NCBI RefSeq assembly: GCF_954871325.1 | Contig: NC_088777.1 | Location: forward strand, 11,447,366 to 11,511,365 | Direction: 5' to 3' | Length of the DNA stretch: 64,000 nucleotides | Origin: Gordionus sp. m RMFG-2023 | Taxonomy: Eukaryota > Nematomorpha > Gordioida > Chordodea > Parachordodidae | Part shown: positions 11,705 to 25,816 of the stretch, one piece after another | Layout of the letters: every line of letters begins with the position of its first letter | Numbering within the stretch: position 1 is the first letter of the stretch | Translations under genes and position numbers: made by a program | Notes under the pieces: model-generated | What the model was told of the DNA's origin: nothing | The model's input: the letters and a program-made list of their open reading frames with translations, nothing else | Database searches by the model: none

Positions 11705-12420
11705 TAACCTCTAGTGTCAATTTTTAACAACAAAACTTTTGTCGTGAATATTTTACAACGAAAACAATATATTAGAGGCTATTTTATTTAGTGAATTTAT
11801 TATCACAAATTTTTTTTAGGCGATTTTTAATTATATAATTTTTTTATTATAAGTTTGATGTTTTAATATATTATTTTCGATTAAGATAGATAGCATTTAT
11901 TACAAATATTTTAAAAGGTAGTATGGTTTTTGACAAACCCTTTTTAGTAGTGTCAATTTTTAACAACAAAACTTTTGTCGTGAATATTTTACAGCAAAAA
12001 CAATATATTAGAGGCTATTTAGTGTTTATTATCACAAATTTTTTTTTAGTCGATTTTTAATTATATAATTTTTTTTATAGGTTTGATGTTTTAATATATT
12101 ATTTTCGATTATGATAGATAGCATTTATTACAAATATTTTAAAAGGTAATATGGTTTTTGGCAAACCCTTTCGCTAGTTTGTTTAAGTTAAAATTCTTAA
12201 CGACCTCTAGTGTCAATTTGTAACAACAAACAAATCTTTTGTTGGAAATATTTTACAGCGAAAACAATGTAACGAAGGCTCTTTCAATTTATTAATGCTA
12301 ATTTTATATAGTCGAATTAAATTATATATTTTTTTTTATTATAGATTAAAAGGTTATATATAGTATTATCGTATCTAAAAATGACGACTAAATAAAATTT
12401 GAAATATAATACAAAAAATT
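11705..12420. repeat. Tandem repeat, about 236-260 bp unit, two full copies and a partial third
   Basis: The block starting agtgtcaatttttaacaac recurs at about 11713, 11949 and 12209. Copies one and two are near-identical, including the conserved gatagatagcatttatt tail. The third diverges after about 100 bases. No coding content. Confidence 0.85.
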
Positions 12421-13719
12421 AATGTATAGTAAAAATTTGCTAAAATTTGCTTAAAAATTAGTAGCCAAACAGCGGAATATTCCTGCTTATCAATTTTGGT
12501 ATTTGATAAAAAAATCGTCCAAAATTTATACATCTTTAGAGCCTTATCTTCATTTTTAAACTTTTGGTGATAACATATTTGTGAAAAAATGTTTTGCGGA
12601 AAAAGTTATATTGTATTGATATGAAGCCATTCATCTAAATATGGTATTTTTTTGACCTTTAGCAGAGGCCAAATAAATATAAAAAGTTTGGCAACTTTAT
12701 TTTCTCTTAGCTTGCAACACTAACGGTCAAATTAACAATCCATCACGTTCAATTTTTTTTTAAATTTAGCACGTAAAATAAACATTTGAAGGATAATTTT
12801 TATTCTTTAGACAAAATATACAAATTAGAAAATTTTAAATATTATTCCTTTTTTAGGCAGAATCCAATTTTGTTTTTCTTAATTTTTTATTTAAATTATT
12901 TTTATTTTTAAAGCAAAAGATGATGGAAACAAAGGGATCATTTCAACGCACATCACATTATAATAATTTGCCCCACCTAAATTAAGATTATTAGAGGTAG
13001 TAGATTTAACTTCTATTATGAAATCAAATTTAATTAGAATTCGCAGAAAAAAGACTTATTTTTTTCTACGAAAGAAGGAAGAAAAAACAGAAAAATATTA
13101 TAGTGACGGAGGATGATATTAATTTTTTCTTTTCAAACTATATTTTCATATTTATTTGGGTTGACTAAGGCGAAATATATTTTAAAAAAATGCTTATTTT
13201 ATGTTCTCGAAAAAATTTGAATATTTTTCTAATTAATTATTTTGGCATCCTCTCGAAAATATTTTTGATAAATTTTATTTATTTTATTTTGTAACACACC
13301 CTCGCGTTTGATATCCTATCAAAAAATTATTTATTTTTATTTAACAAATCAGGAATTCTGCCAAATTTTTTTATTTTATTTTATTTCATTATGATTTTGT
13401 TATTATTTGTTTTGCCTACTCTACAAAATTTATATTTTTATTGATAACCCCCCACCTCCTTAAATATTATGTGAATTTTATTTATTTTTTTGTCTGTATA
13501 TAATATAGACTGGCTGCGTCATCCATAAATTTTCGGAAATTACATGATTATTTTAAAAATAAAATATTTTTCCTTCCCCTCCAGTTAATTTATTATTCTA
13601 TCTGAAATTCTTTTTTTAAACATTAGAAAAAATTATACCAAATCAAAAATAAAAAGATTATATCTCTTATCTTATCTAACACGTTTTAAACCTTTCAAAG
13701 TTATCAATACAATCCGTGA
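12420..13719. other. Upstream region of ENT-A, no gene seen
   Basis: A/T-rich, with runs such as ttttatttatttta and no recognisable exon. It presumably contains the promoter of ENT-A, but no defined motif could be assigned. Confidence 0.4.
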
Positions 13720-16700
13720 ATGGAAAAAAATGAAGAAGCATTGATTGAAAATTCTCGGTTTGTAAATAAACATGCTAGCGAAGAGAGAAAGTACCAGTTT
13801 GATCCTTCCCCTTCTGAAGAAGAACCTAAAGACAGGTTAAATATAAAATAATTTAGATTACATATAAACAATATTATAGGAGAAATTTAGTTTACATTAT
13901 TATGCTATTACATGGTATAGGAGTACTTATTCCGTGGAATATGTTCATCAATGCTAATTCAGTAAATAAATATTTATTTGAGATAAATAAAAAAAGATTC
14001 CCTAGTATTTTGTAGATTACAAATTAAATCCAAATGTAACTGGCACTCACGAATATAAGGATGATTTTATTAGTTATCTAGGAATAACTTCTCAATTGCC
14101 AAATGTTATTTTAAATGGATTAAATTTATTTCTTCAATTTGGTGGTTCTTCCAAAAAGGATAAAAACCCTAAAGCTTACCAAACCCAACCAAGAATACCT
14201 ATTGCAATCATTATTGATATTCTTATGTGCATATTAACAGTTGTATTAGCCTTTATGGATACATCAACTTGGTCAAAAATATTTTTTATATTAACAATGA
14301 TTACCGTAGTTATCATGAATTGTGCTACAGGAATTTATCAAAGCTCAATCTATGGATTAGCAGGAAGTCTACCGATGAAATACACGAATGTTATAATTAT
14401 AGGGAATAATATTTGTGGAACCTTGGTTGCTTTAATATACATCTTAATGTTATACGCATCTCCCAGTCCAAGAATAGCGGCCATATGGTACTTTATTTCA
14501 GCAATATTGATACTTTTTGTGTGTTTGGCAGCTTATTTTGCTCTAGCCCGTTCGGTAAAATTTTTATAATTTAATTTACAGATTTTATTTGTATATTTAT
14601 TGGGGAGGGGGGGGGTATATAAGTGGACACATAATTTTTTATAAAATATCACACCTTTAACTATGGAAATAGAAAAACAACAATATATTTATTAATCTTA
14701 ATAAAAAAATTTCATTAAATTTATATTTTACACATATGCTTGTTAGTACGGGAAAGGTTGAGCCTATATAGGGGGGTTGTTGTAAGAACTATAAAATTTA
14801 TCATTCTTGCATATAAAAATTACAAATAAATTAATGACCTGACTTTTATTTTTTCTTGTGCATATTTTTAAAAATATATTTATCAATTCGAATTTTATAT
14901 TAATTTCTAGCAAAATAATGATAAAAATTCTATCTTTCCCCCAAGAAAGGTTTGATTTTATTGTCGTTTATTCTGCCAACGATAACCGGTCTCCTAATAT
15001 TTATTTTTATTTGCAATTACTTGAGTCTTTTATATTATTTTCTACTGATGCATAGAGACTTCACTTTTAAATAAAAAAACTTTTATTAATAAGGATTCGT
15101 TTAACACAAATTTACTCTTAATATTCCAATTCCTGTTTATAAAATAGTTAATTCCTATAATCTTTTATCTGAGTCTTGTATAAATAATCCATTGTAATTG
15201 TTTCATTTTCATCATAGCCACTCAACTTAATTTGTGTCACATTTTCTTTCCAAATGTCAAAAATCTATTTGGAATACTTTTTATGCAATCTCTCCTAAAT
15301 AGTAATGTCGAAACTGCTACCAGATTTATCGAGTCTCATAAAATAAACTATTTAATCACTCAGAATTATGAAACACTCCTTAAAGGTTGAGAATACTCGA
15401 AACTCAATAAAATACCTAATTCTCAGAATTATTTCTTTATGCTAAGATATAAAACGGAATTGCCCAGAAAATGGATATTCATAAAAGATAGCTCAAAAAA
15501 AATATATGAAAAATTATCTTCCAGGGAATTTTTTTTAATATTTTTTTCCCCGATAATTATTTCCCGCTCACCAAAATGGGGATCCAAATCTCTCAATATA
15601 AATTTACTGAGGGTCATTTTTAAATTCGAAAAACCTGATTTAGAAATGTGTTACAGCATATATAAAGTACCCAGAGTCAGACTGAATTTCAAATTTTTTT
15701 GCAGCGAACTTTTTTGAACTACTAGAATGTAACATTTTAGATTTTAAATGATTTGATTAATTTCTTTTTAAATTGGTAAAACCCGGACAGAACCGTTATG
15801 AATTCGACCGGAACGAACCGATATGAATTTCTTAATAAAACCCGGTATTAAACAAAAATTTCAAAATGATAACCTGAACGAACCGCTCTAAAACCCTGTC
15901 TGAATGTCGAAACATCTAGTTCAGAACACATCACGACGGCACCTCTTTGTTATTATTCATTCAATGAAATTTAGTTGTCTTTAAGAATTTTTTTTGAGAT
16001 TATTAAATCCTATAAGTTCATAATTAAATAAATATATTTGGAAGGATTTAGTATTTTTTGCTATACACCACTTTGTCTTGTTTTTATTCATAATCTTTAA
16101 TTTCAAGTTCTGTTGTAAATAATTTTTATTAGTGTCATCCTCCTTTACTTCTACTAACTGTTTATTTTTTCTCCATTGGCAGGGACATTTTGAACTCCTG
16201 TGGCTATCTCTCACTTCGCCCTTACCACGAGATCTCTTGATGCTTTTTTCGCTCCGTTATATAGCTCCTAATATTTTTCTTCTTCCCAGGCATCTTTATT
16301 ATCAACTCGTTTCCCTTCATATGAAAGAAAGAATGAAATAAAGAGAGTTGACAAAAAGTCACGACTTTATTCATAAATATTTTAAATACCATAATAATTT
16401 GTGATACCCCGGGTCGCTATGAAAAAAAATGAAATTTTATACACATATTTGATATAAAATAATTTTTAAAAAAAATTACTAAAATAATATAGAGATTTTA
16501 TAGGTACCATTTACGTGCCCCGGCCATATCCGAGCAGACTGACGGATTGATAAAAGATTCCAAATCTACTAAATACAAATCTGCCGATTATTACTCCGTA
16601 TTCAAAAAGGTTTTTTTTTGTAAATTGTATCTGTCATAAATATCAATTTTTTCGTAAAATTTAAGTTTTTCTTATTCTTAAAAAAGATCGCAAATTACAG

Positions 16701-19700
16701 CGGCCATTAAATATATCATCGAACCCCTGACCTGTAATTTTTGCCGGGTTAAAACCATATTTTAATTTTTTCCAGAGTTTGAAATTCTCTTCAAAAATCT
16801 TTGACGCCTAAAGATTTTTTTTGATAATATTCTTATAAATTAAAAAATTTCTTTGAAATCATTTTGCTCTAATTTTTGGGCCTAAAAGATTTTTAATAAA
16901 ATATTTGAAAATTTTTTTTTATTCAATCTCTGTTTTAAAAAAAAAATATATCTTAATTTATTTAAGATTAGTTTTTTCTTAAATATTGAGACATTAATTC
17001 TTCTTTCAGAGCATGAGATAATACCATTTTATAATTTAATCCGATTAAATCACATATTCATAAATAAAATATAAACTTTGGTTTTTATAATTATAGAAAA
17101 ATTTCATAATTCAATTAAATTTTGATATTTTTCCAAAACCGTACCACATCTCTTATGATTGTTAGAACCTGAACCGTAATCGGATTGTAACTTTCATTCG
17201 TAGTGGTTTGGACACTTGAATAAAACCATTTTTTTTTCTTTTTTAAAGATATGGGTACAATGCTTTGGAGTATTTTTTTGCTACTTTGTCACCTTAACTG
17301 TCTTTCCGGCTATCCAAGTCCATATTAAGAAAAGCGACCCAAATTATTTTATACCAGGTTCATCATATTATTTTTTCTATTTTTAAACTTTTTTGCTGCA
17401 AAAAAAACTATAAGCAGCGCCATATTTTATTATGCCATAGTTTCTCTTTATAATTAGAACCATAGCACTCTATTTTACCTTTAATCAATGAATAATTCCT
17501 TTATCACCCCCTTTCATTCATGATAAAATTTTAAAATGAAGTAAAATAAAAATATAAGCATATACTTACTATCCCCGAGTTGCCCCCTGAAATTTTATGA
17601 CCATTTTATCGTATACCACCATTCCCTGATTAAAGTCCTGCACGGACAAGTCCGGTTCCTGTCTAGAGGTTGTAATCAATTAAGCTATTCCTATCTTTAT
17701 TTTTATGGACTACCATACCACCAAAAACAGACCCCCCCCTCATTAACTTCCTTGATTAATACTTTTACCTCTCTCCAAAATTTTGGAAATTGATATAATA
17801 AAAACAAATTGAATTCCCTTTATTGAAAGTATTCGTTAAGTAACACGAGTCAACTGATTTGTAACTTAGGGGCTGTATAAAAGAAATTAAAACCTGCCAT
17901 AATTTAAACTTAATTATACTTATTAACTCTAAACTAAACCAGGGTCTAAGGCCTAATGTTGACTGCTGGTCATTATTTGATATGTCTAGGATTCGGTTAC
18001 GTTATATTGGGCCTCAAATCCTGTTTCATATAGCTTTTTTATAGTGTCCTTTTAACAACCTATAGTAATAAAATAAAGATACTATGTTATTGAAAGATAT
18101 TACTATCCTTCTGAAAAAAATAGGACACTATGACACTATACGATTAAAAGAGTTATAATTTACGTGACATTATGATCATAAATTCACAAATGCTTTTAAA
18201 TTTATGTGTATCTATTATGTTTTAAATTATTTTTATAACGCCTCGTAGTCATAAATTTGTCTTATAATTTTATAGTCGGAAATAAGATTTCTTTAATTAT
18301 GTTTTTTATGCAATATTAAGTTTTGAAAAAGGTATGTATCTTTATTTTTTTTTATATATTATTTTTTTAGTTTAAATATATTTTATAAAAAAATTAATAA
18401 AATTATTTATTCAGATAAATACTTTGAGGCCATTATAACGTTCCTCAATTTCAACTTATTTTCGTTGATAGGAAATTTGATAACCGAAAAATTTAAAAAG
18501 GTATACTTAAATTTTATTAAGTTAACTTGCGGATTAACTTTACTACAATAATTTTTTCCGATAATCTATTGTCATTAATATACAATTATTTTAAATTTTG
18601 AACATATACATATCTAAATGCAATTTCACTCATTTTAAGGTTCATTTTAATATATATTTTTTTATCCACATGCTTTTTAATTTAGAAAAGTTTAAAGATA
18701 TTTTGATTAAATTTTTTAACTCAAGCCCGGGCCCAAATGGGTTTGGTTACCCATCCTCCTGAGAGCTGCTTTTATACCCTTGTTCTTATTTTGCAATTAC
18801 CGTCCCGACATTAGAAAATTGCCAGTTTTGATCAAAAATGACTTTACTTATGCTCTACTCGGCATTTTGCTAGCGGTTACCAATGGTTATTTCAGTTCCC
18901 TGAGTATGATGTATGCCCCTAGGTAATCCGTTGATTTCATATTTTTTTATATTATGAATTCTTTAAGTTAACAGTTCGCTTAACTAGATTTAAAGGTGTA
19001 TTTCCTATTGGGCAGTTTTGTAATTGGTTTAGATAGATGTTTACTAGGGTCCCCTCAAAATAGCTAGTATTGATCAGATAGCTCATTTGAAAATAATCCA
19101 CTTCTGTACTTAGAGTCTAGACTATATTTACACGAAGATTCAAAATCGAATAATTATATTTCGTATTACAAATAAAAAATCAGTATTCGATTCGAAAATT
19201 GGATATTTAAAAAAAACGATTTAAATAAATTTTGTAAATATTATTCTTTCCAGATAATAGATGAATAAATTTTATTGATTAGATAATAATAGTTGCAAAA
19301 TAACAAACAATGTATTTATAAATATATATTCATATAAATATATATATTATAAAATAAATTTAATTTAAAGCATTCAAATTTTGTTTGTCAATATCCATAT
19401 AAAAAATTAATTGTTGAAGATGTTTTGAATCAAATTGTTTATAAACCTAAATGGTTCCCTCGGTTCTCCAGAAGGAACATATTTAAATAAGAATAGTTCC
19501 AAATATTATTAATAATTTTCAAATATAGTATTTTTATTTATCAATATTTATGAATATTTGAAAATAATTTTATAAAATTAATTTCCAATAATTCGATCGA
19601 ATAATATATTTTTTATATTCATTATTCGACTCGAATCATATAATTTTATTATCTAATAACTAATAATTGTTATAGGTATAGCCTAGAACCTTTACTTTAA

Positions 19701-19869
19701 GTTTAGAAAGTCATATTTTAAATAAATATTTTTTTTATATTACTGAAATAGCTTGGTCGAACCTCACAGAGCGCCTTTGGCAGGGATGATGGCCGCTTTC
19801 TTTCTGATTCTAGGCGTATTTGGCGGTTTAAATTTCGCGTTGCTCATTTCAAAATTATTTAATAAATAA
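13720..19869 (+). CDS. Equilibrative nucleoside transporter ENT-A (SLC29 family), eight exons
   Basis: Exons 13720-13835, 13880-13961, 14006-14554, 16493-16609, 17249-17357, 18415-18500, 18726-18922 and 19752-19869 join in frame to 457 residues. The acidic N-tail ends PKDR. TM1 is GIGVLIPWNMFINANSYF, with the PWN of ENTs. Exon 3 carries TM2-TM6, including GIYQSSIYGLAGSLPMKYT, aligning to the GLAG-LP-YT of TM4-5 in human ENT1. Exon 4 is the cytoplasmic loop beginning RFYRYHLR. Exons 5-8 are TM7-TM11. ENTs move nucleosides across membranes by facilitated diffusion. Oddity: the TM8 motif FNxxDxxGR reads FNLFSLIGN, so the conserved Asp and Arg are gone. All introns are GT-AG, with the same positions and phases as in ENT-B and ENT-C. 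The frame past 14554 is intron read-through. Substrate cannot be told from sequence. Confidence 0.9.
15770..15900. repeat. GAACC/ACCGG word fragment in ENT-A intron 3
   Basis: Repeated aacccgg, gaaccg, gaccggaacgaacc words end at aaaaccctg (reverse complement CAGGGTTTT, hAT-like end). Only one end is convincing. Confidence 0.45.
17145..17230. repeat. GAACC word fragment in ENT-A intron 4
   Basis: Short cluster aaccgtacc, gaacctgaaccgtaatcgg and gtggtttgg just before exon 5. It resembles the tail of the GAACC element family. Confidence 0.4.
19111..19692. mobile_element. hAT-like element in ENT-A intron 7, TATTCGA words
   Basis: Imperfect inverted ends tagagtctagactata and (reverse complement) aaggttctaggctata. 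Words attcgattcga, tcgaataat and attcgatcgaataat cluster near each end and are absent from the middle. The flanks ctgtactt and ctttactt match 7 of 8 but do not sit symmetrically on the ends, so exact limits are uncertain. Confidence 0.55.
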
Positions 19870-19924
19870 CAAAAGTGAAAAAAAAAATTAATTTGAAATA
19901 TTTTTATAGAATCTTACCTGAAAG

Positions 19925-20010
19925 GTATCATTTCTAACTTGTAAATTATATTATCATTTCAAACTTGTAAATTATCATTTCAAACTTATAAATTATCATT
20001 TCCAAACATG
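19925..20010. repeat. Short tandem repeat, about 20-23 bp unit
   Basis: Units of the type aacttgtaaattatcatttc recur about four times with small changes, just downstream of the ENT-A stop. Possibly within its 3' UTR. Confidence 0.65.
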
Positions 20011-20449
20011 TAAAAGATGATTATAAAATTGTAAACACTTTAAGTTTCGACTAATACTATTGCATTCCCACGATCTCGGCTTGAACCAAACGGAGAAAGT
20101 ACTAAGATGGTTTCCCTATTTTGAGAATTGACTTTGGGCTATAGCTGTAGAGATAACTATGGAATGGGACCGAATCACATCGATTTTGTCATAATTAATT
20201 TAGACCTAAAATAATGTGTTACGACACATGTCAGCGAATCTGATTTTATAATATTTATTATCACAAAAACTATAGAATAAAATTTATTAATGAAAACAAA
20301 TAATAAATTATGCAATATATAAAAAAAACGTAGCATGCAATCATTGCTATGGTGTGGTGTTTCTTTTATAACTTTCACAATAACAATTAAGATCCTTAGG
20401 TCTCTGCCAGTTATGTACAACAAAATCTTGGTTTACTTAATGTTATTAT

Positions 20450-20512
20450 GGTTATAATACTAGGTTCGTTTTGACCCCAATCAGACTTTTTAACAACACT
20501 ACTTTACAAGAT
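20450..20512. mobile_element. End fragment of a GGCTC-type MITE
   Basis: ggttcgttttgaccccaatc followed by tttttaacaacactac resembles the right terminus of the MITE family, with altered words. Only this end is present. Confidence 0.4.
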
Positions 20513-20990
20513 GGAATGCTATATATAGAGTTAATTTTAAAAAGTCAAGATAGATGATGTATCATGATTTGATTAGAATTCTAGAAAAATAAGCTCGAAT
20601 TCAGGTTTTCTTAGTCAACATGCTTGAGAACCGTGGAGTTCCTAAAAATATGCTAGCCTTTTAAGAATTTTTGCACAAATTCCCGATCAACCCGGTAAAT
20701 ATTTTGCCAAGCATTATACTCGTTAAATTTTTTTAACCCACGGGCAGAGCTTTCGGACTGTTCGGACTTTGCAGATCTGTATATTAGCCTTCTTCCCTAA
20801 ATAATTAATAAAAAAATTAAGGGCATGTTATATTATCAATAAACGTTTTATCAGTATTTTAAAAATTTTATTTAAGCAAATTATCATGGTATCTTCCAAG
20901 ATGTTAATGCTTCAATGTAGTTCTTCTGACAATATATATCTTAATGATAAAAATGCTCGTTCAATTTTAAAAAAAAATCGTACTCATAAA

Positions 20991-21338
20991 TGAAAAAGCT
21001 AAGAAAAAAAATATATACCCTTACTCGAAATCCCTTCCTACACTTAAATTACAATTTAAGGCAACTAACTCAACTAGAATCTCTTCTAAGAATTTCAGAC
21101 AGTTATTTCATAACAACACGATACTTTTATTATAATATTTTATTAATATGATTTTTTAATAATCAATTTTTTATAAGAAAGAAAAAAGTAATAATCTACA
21201 ATTTTATTCGAACACAAAAAAAAATAATATTAATATCACGTGTTTTTCTATGTTAATTATAATCCAATCAACCTTATTTATTTTGGTTAAATAGCATTAT
21301 GCAAAAATTAATATAAATTCATACATAAAACTACGACA
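20991..21338 (-). repeat. LTR (3' LTR of the minus-strand element)
   Basis: 348-bp copy, TG...CA ends, near-identical to 24757-25104. Preceded by ATAAA. Confidence 0.88.
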
Positions 21339-22510
21339 TGCCACCCCTTTATGGGCCAATGGCATGCCTATATATAAAAAAATATATATATTATATTTAC
21401 TATATAAAATAGATGGTGTTACGCAAATACGAGAAATTTTCTTTTTTACTATGCCTCTTGATTATTCAAGACATCACTAGAATAATGAATATTCATGGTC
21501 CTACAAGGGTATGCTATATGGACATCATCATATAACTTGTTAGGATATTATTTGGCTAATATGAATTCTCTTAACATCAATGGAATACTAAATATTCATG
21601 GTCCTACAAAGGTATGCTATAGGGATATCATATACTTGTTAATACTGTAATCTGCTAATATCCCCATCCTATCATATTCATAGCGTGCAAAGGTTTGATC
21701 TTCATTTGTCTACATTTACGTCCTATTTATGTTATGATGGATCATTAGGGGTATCGATGGTCATTAGGTGATTGTGATTTGTTAATTTGGATACTTGAAA
21801 CGACACAAAAAAAATTTTTTTTTCGTGAATATAGAAGGAATAAATTCAGAACAAAACTTTTTTTTTTAATATAATTTTCAAATTACAATTTTGGAGAATT
21901 TAAAAAAAAATAATCCAACAACTTATGCCATATTCTCTCCATAAACATTAATTACATTATGGAACGTCTCTTCTCGCTGCCTGGCAAAGATAACAAAAAC
22001 AAACAAGGCATATTAAAAATATAATTTAAAAAGGAGAGAAAAAGATATAAAAAAAAAATACACCGCACTTGCCAACCAAAAAAAAATATTTCTCATCTTA
22101 TAACACATAAAAAAAACATACAAAAAAGATGTTTTTATCTCCCTTTTACAACAAACCTTCCACCGCAAATCGAACTTTTATTCCACTTTTTATTTATTAC
22201 TAAACAAACATTACAAATATATAATTTTTAAAAAAACACGTGCACGCTCTTATCTCACATTGCAACAAAAATATTTTCCCCCTTTCATTTTCTTCTTGCG
22301 GCCTGCCAAAGATGAAAAATAACCACAAATATGTAATGTATCAAAACGGTTTATCTAACTTATAATACAATTTCCTTTTAACCATTAACAATATAAGATA
22401 CATCAATTTTCCATTTTAATCTTACATTATATTCCAACTCTTATTTATGACTAACAACTGGTAACCTCAATGGATACCAACTTTTGCCATTACAAACACG
22501 AAAGAATTTA

Positions 22511-22630
22511 AACCAATAAACTTGCATTTTATCAGCAAACCTCACTACCATCGTGTAATAATAAATAAACCAATAAAATTGCATTTTGTCTACAAACCTC
22601 ACTACCATCGTGTAATAATGAATAAACCAA
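22511..22630. repeat. 57-bp tandem duplication inside the LTR element
   Basis: A unit containing caaacctcactaccatcgtg occurs twice with a 57-base period (starts near 22511 and 22568). A similar two-copy duplication of a block containing attcatggtcctacaa lies at about 21485-21640. Confidence 0.65.
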
Positions 22631-24756
22631 AACAAAAAGAATACCAACAGTTCACGTACATTTAAATTCCCGTTTATTCTTTATTTTTACATAAGATTAA
22701 CCCCGCAACTCCTCATAAACACGGAACACTTTTGATGCATATTAAGAGTATCTTTCCCAATAATTTTCCCAAATTATATATATTAAATAATCACTTTCAC
22801 CCCTATTACTCCCTGGGTTTTACTGTTGTCCTCAACTATTAATTCAGTGGAACTTATATGCATCTCAGAATTACAGGTTGAATTCCCTTCTTTTACAGCT
22901 GAATCCGTCGGTTCTATTTCCCAAATTTTATCTCGAACATTATTAGCCATTCTCATGTTCTTAGTCTCATTTGTAGCCTCTGGTATTGCAAAAATATTTC
23001 AAAAATTATTAAAGGGACCCAACTGAACAATCCAACTCCACCCTATGATGGTTTCCACACTTTCCTTCACCACCCATAAATCTAGGAAAAAGATTACATC
23101 ATTAAAATTAACTCCCAATTTGGCCTTTCCCAACACGGCAACTTCCGATCCATCAAATTGCCTGACGCACATAGCCTCTTTTTCAAGTTTACCCCCAGGC
23201 CAATACTTATAATAATTTTTCCTAGACATTATTGAAATGCTAGCCCCTGTGTCGAACAACATGTCGATCTCCCTCCAACTCTTACAGTAACTCTCGTACA
23301 AGGTTCGAATAATCGCTTAGTCAATAAAATTTCATATATTTTAATTGATTGATCAATATTTATCTCATCTTAAACATTAGTTTCATGAGAATTCACATTA
23401 GAACATAAATTCAACTCGAAATTTAGCGGTTCTTTAATAATATTCATTTTTTTTTAACAATATCACGGGGATATCTTTCCCATTCGATAGTATTAACATC
23501 CCTCTTATTTAAATATTTAACAATACCCTTAGGATATTTCCCCCATCTAAAATTATTAGAATATTCATTATTTTTATCATCAGGATAAAAAAATTTCTGT
23601 TAAAACCACGGCTTTTATGAGAATCATATCTCATTTCAGTATGGTTATTTAATTTATTACTATTTCTACCTCCCGATCTCCTACTTACTATATGATTACA
23701 CTTGCAATCATATAGTCAATTTTCGGTACATTTTATGGCTACATGTCCCGGTTTGTTACACTTAAAACACAAACGGGATTTACCATAATTCGATTGTGGA
23801 ACCTCCAATTTATTCGTGTTGGAACCAGAAATTTTTCTAACATTAGAATTTTCTAGTGTCGATTTCCTTAACGGAAAACCCTCACGAAAATTTGGTTCTT
23901 TGACCACACAGGTCTCTAACTTGTGGCCCCTATACACAGCGGGTACATCTCAAATCTTCAAAGATCTTTTTATTCCCGGAAAAACCATTTTTTCCATCTG
24001 ACCCCGTCGGACCACATATTTGGCCTTTATTACCATTACTATTCTAAATAACCAGTTTATTTATATCTTGATATATAATCTTAATTACTTCTTTCAATTC
24101 TCGGAGGATAACTACAGATCTCTCCACAATATCCAAACAATCATGGTTATTACATTCCAAAGTTGCTACCATATCTGGTCTGCCGTTCTTGATTTCATTT
24201 AAACCACATTTAAATTACCGAAATTTTTTTCCAACAATCAGCCGACACTGGAGTGTCTCTTTTCCAATTACCATATACTTTGGTCGCAACCAAAGTACAT
24301 TTTCCAAATAAATTTCAAAATAATATAAATTAAATATATAATTACTATTAATCATAATGTAATTAAATGATGGTCTATATCCAATTCATTTATGTTCTGA
24401 TACACAATTTTATAACCCATATCCTTAAGGATGGCAACTTTATTAATAAAACCATGCTTAGGATACTTATCGAAATATACAAGCATCTCATATTACAAAT
24501 TTACTTTACTCTAAAATTACGTTATTACAGAAAATTATATTATTTTATAAAGATTGAGTGTAAATCGAACTAAACTAAAAAAAAAAAATTTTTTTAAACT
24601 ATTTTATTAATTAAAATTCTATAAAAAATTTAAAAAATAAAAATGTGATTGCGTTGTGTCCTGAGGAGAGATTCAAAATGTAAAATAAAAATATGGTTTT
24701 TACCTTATAATAACGAATATTTTGGTATCTAATATCCTGTAGTCACGGTCAACAAC

Positions 24757-25104
24757 TGAAAAAGCTAAGAAAAAAATATATACCCTTACTCGAAATCCCT
24801 TCCTACACTTAAATTACAATTTAAGGACAACTAACTCAACTAGAATCCCTTCTAAGAATTTCAGAACAGTTATTTCGTAACAACACGATACTTTTATTAT
24901 AATATTTTATTAATATGATTTTTTAATAATCAATTTTTTATAAGAAAGAAAAAAGTAATAATCTACAATTTTATTCGAACACAAAAAAAAATATATTAAT
25001 ATCACGTGTTTTTCTATGGTAATTATAATCCAATCAACCTTTTTTATTTTGGTCGATTGGCATTATGCAAAAATTAATATAAATTTATAAATAAAACTAC
25101 GACA
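24757..25104 (-). repeat. LTR (5' LTR of the minus-strand element)
   Basis: 348-bp copy, TG...CA ends. Followed by the matching ATAAA target duplication at 25105-25109. Confidence 0.88.
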
Positions 25105-25816
25105 ATAAATTACTTAAATCTCTCGGTATAGCAGCCTTTCTTTTTTAAAAAAAACACTTGTTTGAGGCAAGGACCATGTGATGTATCCAGATTTCATTGT
25201 GACACCCGTTCAATTTTTTTTAGCATAAATAAGGAAATTCATTATAAAATTGGCACAAAGATACCCGTACTGACCATTATTAAAATATATTTTGGATGCC
25301 CAACGTAACTGGTAGGTATTTCTATTTTCTTCCTTATATGATAAAATCTAATTTAAAATGATAAAAATATTATATACATTGATGGAATTATCAAAGGATC
25401 AATATTATAAAATGATTTAAAAATAATAATTTGACCAAAAAACGAATATTAAGGGAGTGAAGAAAATTACGTTTAGTTTGGGGATGATAACTCTTTAGAG
25501 AGAGAATGAAAAAATGAGAAAGTTGCTCTTTATGTATACTTAAAAAGAACCCCTACCTTTGATCAGCTGTTATGGTAGAGATGGGTTTGACCAGGTCTTT
25601 TATGAAGACGCACCAGGGATATGAGATTCTAAGCATTTTCCTACTTTAATTCCTGACAGCATGTCACCCAAATTTAAGTTAGAATCATAAAGGTAAATAA
25701 CAGTCAGTAACCGACTTTACTTCCACAAAATATTGGTGAGTCTGGGCGGCAATGGTTGTAAAATTATTGGGGTACTGTCTTCGTGATATTTAATACGCGT
25801 TATTATTGCTGTTAAG

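Larger units (their letters stand above)
20991..25104 (-). mobile_element. LTR retrotransposon fossil (gag-protease type)
   Basis: Two 348-bp direct repeats (20991-21338 and 24757-25104) begin TG and end CA and are flanked by a 5-bp target duplication, ATAAA, at 20986-20990 and 25105-25109. Coding sense is minus strand. A gag zinc knuckle, CFKCNKPGHVAIKC, lies in 23716-23937. A retropepsin with the DTGAS active-site motif lies in 22999-23301. A purine-rich tract (aaaggggtgg on the minus strand) abuts the inner edge of the left LTR, as expected for the 3' LTR. Reverse transcriptase and integrase were not recognised, so the copy is broken or internally reduced. LTRs differ at only a few percent of sites, suggesting a fairly recent insertion. 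Ty3/gypsy-like is likely, but BEL-like is not excluded. Confidence 0.88.

Noticed and set aside
11705-12420. Possible CRISPR-like or satellite array
   Set aside because: Units are about 240 bp, contiguous, only 2.5 copies; an ordinary local tandem duplication in a eukaryote.
14227-15055. Extra open frames overlapping or following ENT-A exon 3
   Set aside because: Out-of-frame shadows of exon 3, equally present in ENT-B (31769-32233) and ENT-C (44749-45207), or intron sequence. The readings past 14554, 32096 and 45076 are intron read-through.
22441-22647. Minus-strand frame with a repeated FIHYYTMVVRFADKMQ motif
   Set aside because: The repeat is a 57-bp tandem DNA duplication, not a protein repeat with other support.
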